DNA of 58,387 nt from Nitrospirota bacterium. GTDB taxonomy: Bacteria; Nitrospirota; Thermodesulfovibrionia; UBA6902; DSMQ01. Of the stretch, positions 43,990 to 53,573 are shown piece by piece; the first letter of the stretch is position 1; every line of letters starts with the position of its first letter. The DNA is taken from the NCBI GenBank assembly GCA_016212185.1, contig JACRGX010000024.1:1-58387 (forward strand). Reading direction: 5' to 3'. The notes beneath the pieces are model-generated. The model was not told the origin of the DNA, ran no database searches, and saw only the letters and a program-made list of their open reading frames with translations. The position numbers and the translations under genes were made by a program.

Positions 43990-45474
43990 ATGCCGCTTCA
44001 TCCGGAATCTATTGCTGCATTGCAAAATATTAAAGAAAAAACTAAGAACAAGCGCATTGTTTTTGTATCCGGCAATTTTAATATCATACACCCGGGACAC
44101 CTCCGCCTTCTGCGCTTTGCAAAGGAATGCGGCGACTATCTTGTTGTTGGAGTGCTTGATTCTCAATCTAACGGTTCTATGATTGCAGAAGACCTGCGCC
44201 TTGAAGGCATACAGTCCATAAGCTGGGTTGATTATGGCTTTATCCTCCGTGATTTCCCCTCTTTGCTTATTGAAAAATTGAAACCTGCATTTGTTGTAAA
44301 AGGCAAGGAACATGAAGACGGCTATAATCCGGAAGAAGAAGTTATTGCCAAGGCAGGAGGAAAGCTTCTTTTCTGCTCCGGAGATATAAGTTTTTCCTCC
44401 ATAGACTTGATGAGGCAGGAGTGGAAAGAACTGAATATCTCAACTATTAAAAAACCGCTTGATTTTCCTGAACGGCATAAATTTGATGTTAAACAGCTAT
44501 GTAATATTCTCCCGGAAATGAAAAAACTTAACATTTGCGTTATAGGGGATATCATTGTTGATGAATATATCACGTGCGATGCATTAGGCATGTCACAGGA
44601 GGACCCTACTATCGTAGTAACCCCTGTACTGCAGGAAAAATATACCGGAGGCGCAGGGATAGTTGCGGCGCATGCTTGCGGGCTGGGAGGAGCAGTGCAT
44701 TTTTTCTCTACTGTCGGTCAGGATGAAACCGCTTTATTTGCCGGAGAAAATCTCAAGAAAAATAAAGTGGAAGTACATTTTTATGAAGACGAAAGCAGAC
44801 CTACTACTTTGAAGTGTAGATATAGAGCCGGACAAAAGACCCTTCTGAGAGTTAGTCATTTAAAGCAGCATGCGGTTAACAAGGAAATTCGGGAGCGGAT
44901 GTTTCAGGATATTTGCGATATTATTAATCAGGTTGATTTGCTGATATTTGCAGATTTCAATTACGGGTGTCTGCCGCAGCCGTTGGTAGATAAAATAATT
45001 GATAGATGCTCAGAACTGGGTATTATGATGGTTGCCGACAGCCAATCGTCATCACAGGTCGGAGATATATCCAGGTTTAGAAATATGGCTCTGGTAACCC
45101 CTACAGAAAGGGAGGCGCGGTTTGCTGTCCATGATTTTGAATCAGGTCTTGTTGTGCTTGCCGAAAAGCTCAGACAGAAAGCACAGACAAGGAATATAGT
45201 GATAACACTGGGGGAAGAAGGGGTTCTTATTCATGCTGAAACAAACAAAAAAAACAAGTGGCTTACCGACCGCCTTTCCGCATTTAATACTGCTCCCAGG
45301 GACGTATCAGGAGCTGGCGACTCATTTCTGACATGCGCCTCAATGGCTATGGCTGCCGGAGCTGATATTTGGCAAAGTTCATATCTGGGGTCTCTCGCCG
45401 CTGCATGCCAGGTAGGCCGGCTTGGTAATATCCCTCTTGCTCCGGAAGAACTAAAAATGGAGCTTGGCGGTTGA
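43990..45474 (+). CDS. Reversed HldE-like nucleotidyltransferase/PfkB-kinase fusion
   Basis: Bifunctional protein of 494 residues. The N-terminal domain (about 20-150) is a cytidylyltransferase-fold nucleotidyltransferase with the HxGH motif HPGH (34-37) in SGNFNIIHPGH. The C-terminal domain (about 180-490) is a PfkB-type kinase with a GGAGIVA loop and DVSGAGDSF at 438-446, Asp444 catalytic. HldE of Escherichia coli has the same two activities with the opposite order (kinase first). It may phosphorylate and then activate a heptose or related sugar, an activation route besides the GDP-heptose genes. Confidence 0.85.
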   Translation: MPLHPESIAALQNIKEKTKNKRIVFVSGNFNIIHPGHLRLLRFAKECGDYLVVGVLDSQSNGSMIAEDLRLEGIQSISWVDYGFILRDFPSLLIEKLKPAFVVKGKEHEDGYNPEEEVIAKAGGKLLFCSGDISFSSIDLMRQEWKELNISTIKKPLDFPERHKFDVKQLCNILPEMKKLNICVIGDIIVDEYITCDALGMSQEDPTIVVTPVLQEKYTGGAGIVAAHACGLGGAVHFFSTVGQDETALFAGENLKKNKVEVHFYEDESRPTTLKCRYRAGQKTLLRVSHLKQHAVNKEIRERMFQDICDIINQVDLLIFADFNYGCLPQPLVDKIIDRCSELGIMMVADSQSSSQVGDISRFRNMALVTPTEREARFAVHDFESGLVVLAEKLRQKAQTRNIVITLGEEGVLIHAETNKKNKWLTDRLSAFNTAPRDVSGAGDSFLTCASMAMAAGADIWQSSYLGSLAAACQVGRLGNIPLAPEELKMELGG

Positions 45475-46166
45475 GGGCTTTACTGCTTGCTGCGGGTTTA
45501 GGAACAAGACTTCGCCCTCTTACAGATACAATACCCAAATGCCTCGTACCAATCAATGGTAAGCCGCTTCTTTATTATTGGCTTGCAATACTCAATGATG
45601 CTAAGGTTAAGCCGATACTTGTCAACCTCCACTATTTTGCTGATAAAGTTGCTGATTATATAAAGGCGAGTGAGTTTAATAGCATAGTTCAAGCAGTTTA
45701 TGAAGAGGAATTGCTCGGTACTGCCGGGACTCTTCTTAAAAATAAAGATTTTTTTGAAGAAGAAACACTGATGCTTGTTCATGCTGACAATATTTCCAAA
45801 TTTAATGTGAGCGATTTCATAGAGCATCACAAAAATCGTCCTGCTGATTGTGAGATAACTATGATGACTTTTTCTGCTTCAACTCCTGAAACTTGCGGGA
45901 TTGTTGAATTAGACGAACAGGGAGTAGTAAAGGCTTTCTATGAAAAAGCATTAAATCCCCCGGGTAACTTGGCTAATGGTGCGGTTTACATTCTTGAACC
46001 GTCAATTTTTAGATTTCTTGAGGGTTTGGGAAAAGAAATAATTGATTTTAGTACAGAAGTATTGCCTCATTTTATCGGTAGAATATATACATTTCATAAT
46101 GATTTATATCACAGAGATATTGGGACCATAGAGAGTTATGAACAGGCGTTAAAGGATTTAAAGTGA
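45471..46166 (+). CDS. Sugar-phosphate nucleotidyltransferase
   Basis: Nucleotidyltransferase of 231 residues. LLAAGLGTRLRPLTDTIPKC at the N-terminus is the pyrophosphorylase signature, with EELLGTAGTLL and VHADNISKF following. It activates a sugar 1-phosphate with a nucleotide; which nucleotide is unclear. Starts at a TTG overlapping the stop of the fusion gene by four bases, and its own stop overlaps the flippase start by four bases, so all three are coupled. Confidence 0.82.
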   Translation: MRALLLAAGLGTRLRPLTDTIPKCLVPINGKPLLYYWLAILNDAKVKPILVNLHYFADKVADYIKASEFNSIVQAVYEEELLGTAGTLLKNKDFFEEETLMLVHADNISKFNVSDFIEHHKNRPADCEITMMTFSASTPETCGIVELDEQGVVKAFYEKALNPPGNLANGAVYILEPSIFRFLEGLGKEIIDFSTEVLPHFIGRIYTFHNDLYHRDIGTIESYEQALKDLK

Positions 46167-47554
46167 GCGAATATTTATTATCATCCAATAAGCATCTGAC
46201 AGAAGTTTTTTTATATTTTAAGAAATATTTAAGTAAAGCCGGCGTGGACCGCGCTGTTTTTTACGGAATTTTGGCAAGGGGGTGGGGCATTTGCGCAGGG
46301 CCCATAACGGCGCTTTTAATTGCGACCAAATTTACTCCTAATGTGCAGGGCTATTATTACACCTTTGCAAATTTACTTGCATTACAGGTTTTTGTTGAAT
46401 TAGGGTTGGGAACTGTAATTGTACAGTTTGCAAGTCATGAGTGGTCCAAATTGAGCCTTGATAAAAACGGTTTAATTACGGGGGACGATAAGGCCCTTTC
46501 AAAATTGATTAGTTTGGCAAGGGTTTCAATAAGATGGTATTTTGCGGGAGGTATAGTATTAATATTAGGGTTAGGTATTGGAGGAACCATTTTCTTTTCC
46601 GGTTCTAATGTGAATGCTTTAAATATTAACTGGTTATTCCCATGGTTAATGTTATGTTTACTGACAGGCTTGATACTGTTGTTAGTGCCAATATGGTCCT
46701 TACTTGAAGGGTGCAATCAGGTTAATAATTTATATGCATTCAGATTATGGCAGGGGTTATGTACATCTCTATCGCTTTGGGCGGCAATGTTAGCAGGCGC
46801 GGAATTATGGACCGTAGCTGTTTCAAGCATTACGACCATTATTTGCGCCTTAATATTTCTAAAGAAAAGATATTGGAAATTTTTAAAGACATTACTGTTT
46901 TCAATACCGCAAAGAGACCATATTTCGTGGTATGAAAATATATTACCGATGCAGTGGAGAATAGCTGTTTCATGGATTAGCGGGTATTTTGTATTTTCTT
47001 TTTTTACGCCTGTTCTTTTTAAGTACCATGGACCTGTTGCGGCAGGTCAATTTGGAATGACTTGGAGTGTAATCGGAGTTATTGGAGCGTTGTCAAACTC
47101 ATGGCTTGCGCCGAGAGTGCCGCAATTCGGAATTTTAATATCTCAAAGAAAATATAAGGAGCTTAATTATCTTTTCTGGAAGATAACCAAAGTTGTAACT
47201 ATTGTAGGTATATGCGCAGGCATTGCAATCTGGCTTGTTATATACGCATTAAACCGGTTAAATCACCCATTGTCTTTGAGATTGGCAGCTCCTTTGCCGG
47301 CAGGACTGCTTATTTTAGCTCAACTGATAGTCACATTTTCGCTTCCTTTTGCAGCCTATATGCGTGCCCACAAAGAGGAACCATTGATGGGATTGTCTGT
47401 TATATCAGGAAGTTTAATCGGTCTGTCAACATTTATTTTGGGCAAATATTATGGCATTAAAGGAATGGCAATAGGATATTTAACGGTCAATGCGATTATT
47501 ATCCCCTTGGTTATAGTGACATGGTATCGCTGCAGAAAGGAATGGCATATATAA
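46163..47554 (+). CDS. Wzx-like polysaccharide flippase
   Basis: Polytopic membrane protein of 463 residues with about 12-14 hydrophobic segments, of the MATE/MVF-like polysaccharide export group. It flips undecaprenyl-linked repeat units across the inner membrane. GTG start with a four-base overlap on the upstream gene. Together with the Wzy-like polymerase at 52284 it makes the locus Wzx/Wzy-dependent. Confidence 0.8.
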   Translation: MSEYLLSSNKHLTEVFLYFKKYLSKAGVDRAVFYGILARGWGICAGPITALLIATKFTPNVQGYYYTFANLLALQVFVELGLGTVIVQFASHEWSKLSLDKNGLITGDDKALSKLISLARVSIRWYFAGGIVLILGLGIGGTIFFSGSNVNALNINWLFPWLMLCLLTGLILLLVPIWSLLEGCNQVNNLYAFRLWQGLCTSLSLWAAMLAGAELWTVAVSSITTIICALIFLKKRYWKFLKTLLFSIPQRDHISWYENILPMQWRIAVSWISGYFVFSFFTPVLFKYHGPVAAGQFGMTWSVIGVIGALSNSWLAPRVPQFGILISQRKYKELNYLFWKITKVVTIVGICAGIAIWLVIYALNRLNHPLSLRLAAPLPAGLLILAQLIVTFSLPFAAYMRAHKEEPLMGLSVISGSLIGLSTFILGKYYGIKGMAIGYLTVNAIIIPLVIVTWYRCRKEWHI

Positions 47555-47624
47555 TTTGTGATAATAAACAGTAGTGGTGAGTATTTAAATGGATAAGTGA
47601 TAGCTTGTCAAGGAAATTAAGAAA

Positions 47625-48638
47625 ATGAAATCGCCAAAACTTACAATCAGCCTGCCTAATTATAATCATGCCTGTTTTCTAAGTGAAGCTATTGAATCAA
47701 TACTGACCCAACCGTATAAAGAATTTGAATTAATTATAGTTGATGATGGCTCAACAGACAATAGTGTTGAAATAATAGAGCAGTTTGCAAGAGGAGATTC
47801 CAGAATAATCTTCTTAAAGAATAAAAAAAATATGGGAGTTGAATTTTCCTTGAAACGCATCTTACAGCACACTACAGGTGAATATATTCATTTTTTTTCA
47901 GCGGATGATAGGATATTCCCTATGTTCTATGAAAATACGATGAATTTGCTGGCGCGGTATCCAGATGCAGGGCTTTGCTGCTCAGATTTTGCAACTTTAG
48001 ATGGGATTACAGGAACCATATCTGAGAAATGTTTTAATATAGTTGATGCTCCATGCTGCTTTTCGCCGAGTGAAATTATTTGTTTATTAAAAAAAACACA
48101 TTTTTGGATATCAGGTTTCCATTCAATCGTAAAACGGACTGCTTTAACTGAAGCTGGCGGCTTTAAGCCGGGATTGAAGTGGCACTGTGATTGGTTTTCT
48201 CTGCATGTTATTGCATTCAGACATGGCATTTGTTATATCCCGGAAGCAATGGCTGCTTTAAGAGTGTTGCCAAACTCATATTCATCAGCAGGCACAAAAA
48301 GATTCTCAGAACAGCGTGAGGTTTTAAGGAATATGCTTGATTATCTGAAGTCACTGGAGTATAAAGATGTTCTGCTAATGTTTCAGAAAAGCAATATTTT
48401 ATCTATTTTTGGTAAAAATATGCTTCGCTTAATGCTGGCTAATCCAAAATATGTGGATTTTTTATCACCCCGCCTTATATGGAGTATTTTTGCACTTGAA
48501 TGCCGCAAGATAGTATCTCCCTATGCACCGGAAGGATTGAAAGTTGTTTATAGAGATATTCATAAAATGATAGCGAAAAAATATTTTATTAGAAAGTATG
48601 GTTCAACAAAGTTAACTAAACAAGGTAAATTTATTTGA
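47625..48638 (+). CDS. Family 2 glycosyltransferase
   Basis: GT-A glycosyltransferase of 337 residues. SLPNYNHACFLSEAIESIL, IIVDDGSTDNSVEIIEQFA and HFFSADDR provide the nucleotide- and metal-binding acidic residues. It adds one sugar to a carrier-linked unit at the cytoplasmic face. A 70-bp spacer precedes it. Its stop overlaps the next gene by four bases. Confidence 0.87.
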   Translation: MKSPKLTISLPNYNHACFLSEAIESILTQPYKEFELIIVDDGSTDNSVEIIEQFARGDSRIIFLKNKKNMGVEFSLKRILQHTTGEYIHFFSADDRIFPMFYENTMNLLARYPDAGLCCSDFATLDGITGTISEKCFNIVDAPCCFSPSEIICLLKKTHFWISGFHSIVKRTALTEAGGFKPGLKWHCDWFSLHVIAFRHGICYIPEAMAALRVLPNSYSSAGTKRFSEQREVLRNMLDYLKSLEYKDVLLMFQKSNILSIFGKNMLRLMLANPKYVDFLSPRLIWSIFALECRKIVSPYAPEGLKVVYRDIHKMIAKKYFIRKYGSTKLTKQGKFI

Positions 48639-49864
48639 ATATAAATGATGTTACTTCAACTATGCACTGCCGTGTTTGTGATTTAATAAACTTAGAGCTT
48701 GCCGTAGACCTTGGTATCCAGCCCTGGGCAAATCACTTTCTAAAAAAAGAAGAAGTTGGAAAGGAGCCGTTCTATCCGCTTCGGGTCCTCTATTGCCATG
48801 ACTGCTTAACGGCACAGCTTGACTACACAGTAAAAAAAGAGGTTATGTTTGGAAACCATACATATCTTTCCGGTATTACCAAGTCGTTGAGCGAACACTT
48901 TAAAAATGTGGCTGAGGATGTGGATTCAAGGTTCTTTAAAAATACAAATAATAAATCAGTTCTTGATATTGGCTCAAATGACGGGACGCAATTAAAGCAT
49001 TTTAAAGCTTTAGGATATAATGTTTTGGGAGTTGAATCTTCTAAAACTACTGCAAAGATTGCTAATGAAGCAGGAGTTGAAACATTGAATGAGTTTTTTA
49101 ATCTTGATACGGCAAGAAAAATAAACCGCAAATTTCATTTAATAAACGCGGCTGGTGTTTTTTTTCATCTTGAAGAACTTCATTCTGTCGCTGAAGGCAT
49201 TAGAGAGGCATTGAGAGATGATGGAGTTTTTGTTGTGCAGTTTCTCTACATGAAGCGGATTATAGAAAATCTGGCATTTGACCAGATTTATCATGAGCAT
49301 CTGCTTTATTATAACTTACAGACAATAGAGGTCTTGTTAAATCGTCATGGGCTTTCTATGTTTGATGCCTATCTGTCACCGATACATGGAGGTTCAATTA
49401 TTGGTTTTGTTAGGCATAAAGGTAAAAATCCGCCTTCTGAACGATTGCAACAAATGCGGCAGGCAGAGGTGGCTGCCGGCAGTAACAAGTTTTCTGCTTA
49501 TTTAGAGTTTGCTGAAAATATAAAAAGAATGAGAGAAGAAAATATTACTTATCTTGACAGGGTTAAGAAAGAAAATAAAAAAATATTTGGAATGGGGGCG
49601 CCGGTCAAAGGGAATACACTATTGAATTATTTCGGCGTAGGGACTACATATATTGACTATCTTGTAGAAAAAAATGAGTTGCGGCGCGGACTTTATTCAC
49701 CCGGCATGCACATCCCCATAGTAATAGAAAAAGAATTAGCTGAACATCCGGATATCTATTATGTACTTGCCTGGAACTTTAAAAAAGAAATTTTAGCGAA
49801 TAATAAACATTTAATTGATAAAGGTGTGGAATTTTATTTTCCTGTTAATCCAAAGGAGATTTAA
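48635..49864 (+). CDS. Zinc-domain C-methyltransferase, sugar-modifying type
   Basis: Protein of 409 residues and the second of this kind in the locus (compare 34780-35997). N-terminal zinc cysteines in CRVCDL and YCHDC, SAM domain (LDIGSNDGTQL; QIYHEHLLYYNL), and C-terminal domain with FGMGAPVKGNTLLNYFG. The same C-methyltransferase layout, but the two are clearly diverged, so probably two different keto-sugars are methylated or one protein has another role. TTG start overlapping the GT2 stop. Confidence 0.83.
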   Translation: MNINDVTSTMHCRVCDLINLELAVDLGIQPWANHFLKKEEVGKEPFYPLRVLYCHDCLTAQLDYTVKKEVMFGNHTYLSGITKSLSEHFKNVAEDVDSRFFKNTNNKSVLDIGSNDGTQLKHFKALGYNVLGVESSKTTAKIANEAGVETLNEFFNLDTARKINRKFHLINAAGVFFHLEELHSVAEGIREALRDDGVFVVQFLYMKRIIENLAFDQIYHEHLLYYNLQTIEVLLNRHGLSMFDAYLSPIHGGSIIGFVRHKGKNPPSERLQQMRQAEVAAGSNKFSAYLEFAENIKRMREENITYLDRVKKENKKIFGMGAPVKGNTLLNYFGVGTTYIDYLVEKNELRRGLYSPGMHIPIVIEKELAEHPDIYYVLAWNFKKEILANNKHLIDKGVEFYFPVNPKEI

Positions 49865-49963
49865 GCCGCGGATTTACACGGATAAACACGGATGAGCACC
49901 TATGATAATGAAAGAAAAAACATCAGCGGTAATCGGTGTAAATCTGTGGCTGAACAGTTATAG
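49864..49963. repeat. GxxExxY cassette remnant: head repeat plus gene tail
   Basis: A head word AGCCGCGGATTTACACGGAT (49864 on), then at 49901-49963 a 63-bp copy of the last 21 codons of the GxxExxY gene, 56 of 63 bases identical and ending in the same TAG. It would read YDNERKNISGNRCK, so it is a leftover of a further copy of that gene. Confidence 0.75.
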
Positions 49964-49989
49964 CCGCGGATTCGCACGGATGTGTACAA

Positions 49990-50421
49990 ATGAATGCAAG
50001 GTCACTAAAACATAAAGAATTGACAGATAAGATTATTAAAGGTTTTTATGAAGTATATAATGAGCTTGGATATGGATTTCTGGAATCTGTTTATGAGCGT
50101 GCTTTAAATATTGTTTTTGAGAGTTATGGATTACAGGTAGAAAGGCAGAAAGATATAGCTGTTCATTTTAGAACTATGGTTATTGGTGAATATAGGGCAG
50201 ATCTGGTTGTAGAAGACACAGTGATAGTAGAAATAAAGGCGGGACGTGCTTTAGCGCCTGAGCATGAGGCACAGGTAATGAACTATTTGAGAGCAACAAA
50301 CATAGAAATTGGGTTCCTTGTTAATTTTGGACAGAAGCCAGAATTTAAGAGATTTGTCTATGATAATGAAAGAAAAAGTATCAGCGGTAATCTGTGCAAA
50401 TCAGTGGCTGAAAAGTTGTAG
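49990..50421 (+). CDS. GxxExxY protein (PDDEXK-like)
   Basis: Protein of 143 residues. The naming motif is GFLESVY (about 29-35) in NELGYGFLESVYERAL; the following RADLVVEDTVIVEIKAG (about 75-90) looks like a PDDEXK nuclease core. Real function unproven. Both sides carry the repeat CCGCGGATTCGCACGGAT (49963 and 50421) and the last 21 codons recur at 49901 and, more diverged, at 50487. Inverted ends and repeated tails suggest a mobile cassette that was dropped between two polysaccharide genes without harming the operon. Confidence 0.8.
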   Translation: MNARSLKHKELTDKIIKGFYEVYNELGYGFLESVYERALNIVFESYGLQVERQKDIAVHFRTMVIGEYRADLVVEDTVIVEIKAGRALAPEHEAQVMNYLRATNIEIGFLVNFGQKPEFKRFVYDNERKSISGNLCKSVAEKL

Positions 50422-50544
50422 CCGCGGATTCGCACGGATGAACACGGATAGATTCAAATTCAAGAGATTATAGTTGTTATTCTTGAGATAATAAAAGAAA
50501 AAACATCAGTGATAATCTGTGAATATCCGTGGCTAAAAGACTAA
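50420..50544. repeat. GxxExxY cassette right flank: head repeat plus degenerate tail
   Basis: Directly after the stop: AGCCGCGGATTCGCACGGAT (50420 on), then at 50487-50544 a degenerate copy of the gene tail (GATAAT, AAAGAAAAAACATCAG, GATAATCTGTGAATAT, GTGGCTAAAAG). The tail's inverse complement resembles the head word, so each unit has roughly inverted ends. Confidence 0.65.
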
Positions 50545-50545
50545 T

Positions 50546-51463
50546 ATGAAAATACTCATTACCGGTGCGACGGGATTTCTTGGAACCGCTTTATGCAAGC
50601 AGCTTGAGACGGAAGGGCATGAATTAATCCGTTTAAACTCTAAAAATTGTGATTTAACCAGGCAAGACTCATTACTAAACTTCAATAACAATCAATATGA
50701 CCAAATCTATCACTTAGCGGCGTGGACTCAAGCCGGAGATTTCTGCCTGTATCATTCAGGAGAGCAGTGGATAATTAATCAACAGATTAATACCAATGTC
50801 CTATCATGGTGGAAAGAATATCAGCCGCAGGCAAAATTAATCTGTATGGGAACAAGCTGCGCGTATGATCCTGATTTAGAACTGATTGAAGAGAATTATT
50901 TAACTGGGAAGCCGATAGATAGCCTCTTCACATATGCTATGACCAAACGAATGCTTTACTCTGGCTTGCTTGCATTGAATAAACAATATGGTTTGAAATA
51001 TCTTTGTTTTGTCCCTTCCACCCTTTATGGTCCCGGTTATCATACAGATGGAAGACAGATGCATTTTATCTTTGATATTATAAGAAAGATTATAAGGGGA
51101 AAAGAATATGGAGAACCAGTTGTTCTATGGGGCGATGGTTATCAGAAAAGAGAATTAGTTTTTATAGATGATTTTGTTGGGATTATGCTGGGAATTACAG
51201 ATAAATGTGAAAACGATCTTATAAATATAGGGTCAGGTCGCGAATATACAATTCGGGAATTCGCATCTCACATATGCGAAATTGTCGGATATAATTTTGA
51301 ATGGATTCAGTTTGATACAACGAAATATGTGGGCGCAAAAAATAAATGCCTTGTAACAAGCAAACTGAACAAATTAAATGCTGATCAACAGATGACTACC
51401 CTGCAAAGAGGATTACGAAAAACTATCGATTGGTTTGTTGTGAATAAGGAAATACTATTATGA
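50546..51463 (+). CDS. NAD-dependent epimerase/dehydratase (extended SDR)
   Basis: Extended SDR of 305 residues. Cofactor loop TGATGFLGT; active site TSCAYD and YAMTKR (YxxxK); substrate loop VPSTLYGPGYH. It most resembles the GDP-L-fucose synthase/epimerase group by layout. Overlaps the next GT2 gene by four bases (ATGA). Confidence 0.8.
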   Translation: MKILITGATGFLGTALCKQLETEGHELIRLNSKNCDLTRQDSLLNFNNNQYDQIYHLAAWTQAGDFCLYHSGEQWIINQQINTNVLSWWKEYQPQAKLICMGTSCAYDPDLELIEENYLTGKPIDSLFTYAMTKRMLYSGLLALNKQYGLKYLCFVPSTLYGPGYHTDGRQMHFIFDIIRKIIRGKEYGEPVVLWGDGYQKRELVFIDDFVGIMLGITDKCENDLINIGSGREYTIREFASHICEIVGYNFEWIQFDTTKYVGAKNKCLVTSKLNKLNADQQMTTLQRGLRKTIDWFVVNKEILL

Positions 51464-52296
51464 CTACTGCCAACCAACCATTAGTTACGATTATAATGCC
51501 TACCTATAATCGTGTGGCTTTTCTAGAAAAAAGTATTTTAAATGTTCTTAACCAAACATATCAAAATATAGAGTTAATTGTTATGGATAATGCCTCTACA
51601 GACGGCTCGGTAGAAATACTAAATCAGGTTTCTAAGTGTGATAAAAGAATGATGTATGTTTCTGAAAAAGACAGCGGTGAGGTTGACGCAACTAATAAGG
51701 GCATTACGCTTGCTAGCGGAGATATAATTGGTTTTAAGGCAAGTGATGATTTTTATGTATTGGATGCTATTGAGCAAGCGGTCAACTTTCTTGAGAATAA
51801 TTCCGAATATTGTGCGGTTAGCGGTGATGCCTTATTCATTGACAAAAATGGGAATTTCTTGAATCGGGGTATGATTACATACAGAGGAGTAATGGACAAG
51901 GCACATATTAAACATGTTCTTATGTTCAGACAGGGTGGGTTTACATGCCATAGTTGTTTTTTTGTCCAGCGTAATGCAATTGCAGCGACAGGATATTTTG
52001 ACCCGCTATTTTCGCTGACACCAGACTTTGAATTTTGCATGAGACTATTAAGTAATGGATATAAAATCGGATGTATTAGAAAAATACTAGTTCACTATAC
52101 AATCCATGAGGACGCTGGTGCTATTAAGTATCGCAAGGGAGCAATAAAACAAAATCGTTTGATTCGTAATAAATACAACTGGTCATTGTTTAATGAAACT
52201 ATAAGGATATCAATTGGCAGGTTTATCAGTTATTGCTCAAACCGATACAGAACCCCTATAGTTAAAAGATTATTACATACTGTATGGAATGGTTAA
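51460..52296 (+). CDS. Family 2 glycosyltransferase
   Basis: GT-A glycosyltransferase of 278 residues. MPTYNRVAFLEKSI, MDNASTDGSVEIL and KASDD are the substrate- and metal-binding segments; the end is basic, as in membrane-associated enzymes. It overlaps the epimerase start by four bases and its own end overlaps the polymerase gene by 13. Confidence 0.87.
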   Translation: MTTANQPLVTIIMPTYNRVAFLEKSILNVLNQTYQNIELIVMDNASTDGSVEILNQVSKCDKRMMYVSEKDSGEVDATNKGITLASGDIIGFKASDDFYVLDAIEQAVNFLENNSEYCAVSGDALFIDKNGNFLNRGMITYRGVMDKAHIKHVLMFRQGGFTCHSCFFVQRNAIAATGYFDPLFSLTPDFEFCMRLLSNGYKIGCIRKILVHYTIHEDAGAIKYRKGAIKQNRLIRNKYNWSLFNETIRISIGRFISYCSNRYRTPIVKRLLHTVWNG

Positions 52297-53573
52297 ATTA
52301 TGAAATAGTTGCTCTCTGTGCAGTTTTAATTACACCATTAATTTTCACGCCAAAGCGACTTGCGAATCCATATTTTTTGCTTGCAGGCAACGTTGTTTTA
52401 TTTTTTGTCCTTAAATATGTTTTTAATACTATATTTAATATTGACTTTTTGCTTGATGTTGAAAAGACGGATATAGATATTGAGCTGTGGTACTTTATTG
52501 CATATATTACAACAGCATACTTAACGTCAATGCTATTTATATACATGAACAATATAAAACATATTAATTTTAGTTATACATACTTAGTCAATAACAAAGC
52601 CTACTTTACTTCAATATTGTTACCTATCGCACTTGTTTTAATTGTAATATTTGCAATGGATATAAATCCATTAATACAATCAATACTAGTAAGAAGGTTT
52701 ACACAAGCAAAAGGGATGTTTTACATCTTAGCTGTTATACTTTTCTTAATCAACTTAATGGTTGTAGATTTATTACAATGTATTTTTTTAGCTAAAAAAA
52801 GACCGCCCTCTAAATTAATATTTGCTACGATAATATGCTTTGGATATGCAGTTATTAGTGGTTATGCTTCAACAATAGTTAGCGGTTTTATATGTTTTGT
52901 TATATTTATGTCTGCTTATAAGAAACTAAAAGTTGAGTTATATGTGGTTCTTATAATGCCATTAATAATGCTCTATGCCGTGATTCATAACCAGTTCAGG
53001 TTGTTAAATCTTAACGACAAAATATCTTTTATTGAAATAATAGGTAAAATAAATATTAACGCTGAATTACTTGTAAACATATTTAATAGATTCGATTATC
53101 TTGAAATGTATGTAAAAGGGCATCAGCTTGTAAAAACAATGGAACCTGATATGGGCTTGTCAATGCTTACGGCGATAATTCAGTTTATTCCAAGAGCATT
53201 TTGGCCCGATAAACCACTGAATACATCTTCTTTTTTTTCGAATCAAATAATACCAAATGTAATGGAAGAAGCTGGATCTACCGCTAATTTCAATTCCTTG
53301 AATGAATTTAGCAGGTCATTAGGACCAATTTCTGGGGTGCTTGTTGGAGGTGTTCTATTTGGCTTGCTTCTTGGTTGGGCCTATTTAGAATATCGTAAGT
53401 CGCTAAATGATCAATATTGTTCATTATATTATTCTTTAATTGTTTGTCAGTTTATCACGTTAGGTTTTAGCGCAGGATTTATTAATGATGTAGCTATTCA
53501 GGTATTTATCATAAATTTGTTGCTTTTCAAAATATTCATATCGAGACAAAATGTCAATCCCCTTAGTCAATAA
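52284..53573 (+). CDS. Wzy-like O-antigen polymerase
   Basis: Very hydrophobic protein of 429 residues with about ten or more membrane segments and a large periplasmic loop before the last helices containing FIPRAFWPDKP, in the place and style of Wzy polymerases/oligosaccharide-repeat-unit polymerases. It joins repeat units in the periplasm. Strongly AT-rich, as usual for wzy. Assignment by topology and context. Confidence 0.75.
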   Translation: MEWLNYEIVALCAVLITPLIFTPKRLANPYFLLAGNVVLFFVLKYVFNTIFNIDFLLDVEKTDIDIELWYFIAYITTAYLTSMLFIYMNNIKHINFSYTYLVNNKAYFTSILLPIALVLIVIFAMDINPLIQSILVRRFTQAKGMFYILAVILFLINLMVVDLLQCIFLAKKRPPSKLIFATIICFGYAVISGYASTIVSGFICFVIFMSAYKKLKVELYVVLIMPLIMLYAVIHNQFRLLNLNDKISFIEIIGKININAELLVNIFNRFDYLEMYVKGHQLVKTMEPDMGLSMLTAIIQFIPRAFWPDKPLNTSSFFSNQIIPNVMEEAGSTANFNSLNEFSRSLGPISGVLVGGVLFGLLLGWAYLEYRKSLNDQYCSLYYSLIVCQFITLGFSAGFINDVAIQVFIINLLLFKIFISRQNVNPLSQ

